Shown: piece by piece, positions 61,421-64,000 of the stretch
Layout of the letters: each line of letters starts with the position of its first letter
How positions within the stretch are numbered: position 1 is the stretch's first letter
NCBI RefSeq assembly: GCF_963678635.1
Contig: NC_087068.1
Span: 56,080,467-56,144,466 of the forward strand
DNA: 64,000 nt
Source: Symsagittifera roscoffensis
Lineage: Eukaryota; Xenacoelomorpha; Acoela; Convolutidae
Direction: 5' to 3'
Notes under the pieces: generated by a model
The model's database searches: none
What the model was told of the DNA's origin: nothing
What the model saw: only the letters and a program-made list of their open reading frames with translations
Translations under genes and position numbers: made by a program

Positions 61421-62198
61421 CATCAAACTCATTTGACTGTAACTTGTGATTCTTGATTTGCGTGCAAAGAACGCTGGATATCAAAATTTTCTTTCGCTTT
61501 GTCGATCAGAAAAGTTAAACGGAAATGGATTATTTATTTTAGTTGTCAATGGACCCATCCAAAGATTTAATCGTTTGTTTTACAATTCCAAATAGTTTAC
61601 AAAGGAATGTTCGAATTACTTAAAACTATATCAACCATTTTAATTTTTTCATTGCAATCTAATCTTGAGAAAAACGTTGCTAAACGCAATGTGAAGGAAA
61701 CCTTCTATACCAAAATTATTACCCACTAAGGAGTGACGATGCAAAAATCATTTAAAATGCTCTCTTATAAAAAAATAAAATCTAACAAAAAATCTATCAA
61801 CGGATTGAATTTGTAAAAAGGCTTGTAATCAGAGCAAGGCCCTGAATATCCCGACTGTCCTTCAATGAAATAGTTGTTTTTACTTGATTCTGAAAATGAA
61901 TTTCTTTTCGATTTCAGCTGTAGTGTTCACTGTTTTAAATGTAATAGAAAAAATTTCGTTTAATTGTGGCTGATTTAAAAATTCGAAATTGGTCTGAATA
62001 AAAAGTTTTATTCAAACATTTGATTTTACATTTCCACTACCCCACCTTGATAGAATTATAAGCTTCTTGAGATTGATGATATACACTCTGATAGACGCCA
62101 AATACTCTAAAAGTATATCAATTTTCGGTGACTGGAATAAACAGGTGGAATCATCGGATCGAGTCAGGGTCTAAAAATGATCAATTTGATAACAAACA
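61421..62198. other. Intergenic right of the Polinton
   Basis: AT-rich. At about 61818-61870 an old relative of the foldback inner block is visible (AATCAGAGCAAGGCCCTGAA, TCCCGACTGTCCTTCAATG). No gene. Confidence 0.45.
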
Positions 62199-62612
62199 AG
62201 ACTGCTCGTATCGGGGCGAAGCCTTGAATGTTCCGACTGCCTTTTAAGGTTTATGGGGCAGTAATAAAGTTAAATGTATTGAAACAAAATGAAATTTTTT
62301 GCTAAAATTTAAAATTTTTGTGCAAATTATCTCCCCACACGCCATATTAAGTACAAAAGGATAGATTTCGCTCCTTGTAACAAATCAATATGATCAAAAT
62401 GGCAATCTTTAAACCCCCATAATTTTACGAAAAATGATCCAAGGTGAAATATCTTTTCAAACTTAGACTCAGGACAACAATACCTTTTGAATGATTTTAA
62501 AATGAATCGTCAAAAAAGGCTGATTAAAAAGTCAAAATTGGTCTGAAGAAAAAAAACCTACCCCTAGCACAAATATTCGGTTACTTTTGTATCGAAAGTC
62601 GGAACAATACTA
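62199..62612 (+). mobile_element. Truncated relative of the 11104-12646 foldback element
   Basis: CAAGACTGCTCGTATCGGGG, CCGACTGCCTTTTAAGGTTT, CCACACGCCATATTAAGTAC, TTTAAACCCCCATAATTTTA and TTTTGTATCGAAAGTCGGAA follow the right arm at 12080-12646 block by block, with the GCGC-rich piece deleted. Only one arm is present. Confidence 0.8.
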
Positions 62613-64000
62613 TTTTCTGTATTTTCTTTGATTTTTCTTTATGCTTTGTCAAAGCTATATGGTCAGAGTCTGATACAACACAGATATTTTATTGTAACAG
62701 CTCTTGATAATAGTGACTTTCACCATGAGATCAACCCGGTACCCGCACTAGAGCTTCATGGAAAATAAAAGAGTTTAATGGAATATATTGGCAAAAAGCT
62801 TTAAAAATGTAATCGATTTTCATGACCCATTTAAAATTGAGTCCAAAATTTTTAAAGATAATTGATTGATTGGTTTCAGTCTTATAAAATCCATTATAAC
62901 GCTTCATATCCAATTATATTCCGTTTTGGTTTTCGATGCAATCAGTTTTTTTATTTAAAACATTCATCAAAATCAATTTTTTGTGGAAAAGAAATCTTTA
63001 CACTACTTTTTGGAGATTTCTGCATAAGTGAACAACATGTTCAACTCAGTTAACATCAAACCTCTCCATCTCGTCATCTCAAATGCATCTCATTTTTGAC
63101 CAAAAAAATAACTGCCAAGTTGTAAGTAACTGCACTCTGTTTAAAATTTTTAATCAAGTTTTAGAAAAATTTCGTCATAATCCATCATAATAAATTCAAA
63201 TTGATTAAGAAGAATTTAATTCCCTTGACAAAAAAATGATTATAATCCATTTTATGTCTATTCTAATTGATTTTTATAGAAACTGACAACGAAAATATAA
63301 TACAATTGATTATTATTCGTGCAACTTCAGTTCGGGCTGCTCGAGTACCTTAAGCGCAGTTGCTAATTATTCTGGCTCAAATCAATCCACATTGCATTTA
63401 TGACAGGGATGTTTCTCTTATCATTTTTTAAACACAAAATATATCAATCAACTGATGATTTTGCGTGCTGGGCTGGGGATCAAAGAAAACGGTCAAAATT
63501 CGTTCACTGTATATTTGAAACATCGTTAAATGTCATACCTTTGCAAATTTTTGGTCCAGAATTAACGTCATCTTATTAAAATTTTCTTTTCACGAGTAAT
63601 GACATAAAAAAATGGAAGTACAATTCAAAAATCTCTCTCCATACTAAATAAAACGGTTTTCAAATATACCAGCAGTTATAATTGAAGTTTTTTTTCCGAT
63701 ATCACTTTGAAGTATTAGTTTTTGCAACAAATGGTTAATAATGTGCAGTTGCGCGGAAACGTTTTCAATAATTTTTAAATAACTTTTCTAAAAATTGCAC
63801 CATGGCCGCCGTGTTGTTTTAATTCTAGACTGCTGTTTGTCTATTAACATTACAAAGTATCAAATACAAACCTATATGAACGCATTAGCAATAAAGTCAC
63901 ATGCGTATTCTTATGCGAATGGAAATTTGTGACAGCCAAAGAAGGCGACAGCCATTACGGCGACATCAGTTTTTGATAGGATTTTTAGACAACAAAGTGC
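62613..64000. other. Intergenic to window end
   Basis: AT-rich. No coding, RNA or repeat feature I can support. Confidence 0.45.

Noticed and set aside
1-64000. CRISPR arrays, operon-type promoters, rRNA genes
   Set aside because: None seen; the sequence is eukaryotic and the regular repeats are satellites, microsatellites or transposon parts.

Overview
The window is from an AT-rich invertebrate (metazoan) nuclear genome. Coding exons are short and separated by kilobase-scale introns full of homopolymers, diverged repeats and foldback elements. There are no prokaryotic-style gene strings outside one mobile element. I cannot name the species from the sequence.

Two objects dominate. The first is a SHANK-family postsynaptic-scaffold-like gene on the minus strand. 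I could chain ten coding exons from an ATG at 34227 to a stop at 8752, and every intron phase is compatible. They encode about 1,383 residues: a basic N-terminus, a non-canonical SH3 domain, a PDZ domain, a long Ser/Pro-rich region and a C-terminal SAM domain. No ankyrin repeats are visible upstream, so this is either a short-promoter form or an ankyrin-less SHANK. One intron is of the GC-AG type.

The second is an 18.2-kb Polinton/Maverick (adintovirus-like) element at 43247-61414. It has roughly 240-bp terminal inverted repeats and a perfect 6-bp target duplication, GATACG. Left to right it carries: a 116-aa minus-strand gene; a conserved hypothetical; a DnaQ/Maelstrom-like protein; a PC4-like protein; a small membrane protein; a packaging ATPase; a small conserved ORF; a further conserved protein; a DDE integrase; a minor capsid protein; a basic core protein; the major capsid protein; and an adenain-like protease. 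A minus-strand pair follows (HUH-motif protein and PC4-like protein), then a 222-aa protein and a protein-primed DNA polymerase B with two spliceosomal introns. PolB, the core protein and several small genes are open. ATPase, integrase, both capsid proteins and protease each carry a frameshift or stop, so this looks like a fairly recent insertion that is now decaying.

The rest is repeat landscape. At 1-2400 there is retroelement debris with three copies of a structured repeat. At 4960-8290 two satellite arrays lie in opposite orientation. Foldback elements lie near 3.9-4.4, 11.1-12.65, 25.56-26.43 and 33.1-33.7 kb, with a truncated relative at 61.8-62.6 kb. Two adjacent long hairpins near 27.6-28.1 kb share the same loop. 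Dispersed repeats, tRNA-derived SINE-like heads and microsatellites fill the introns. The most novel leads are in the Polinton: a Maelstrom-like zinc pattern, an HUH-motif ORF together with T-shaped nested palindromes in both terminal repeats, and a protease stop codon at the catalytic glutamine position.
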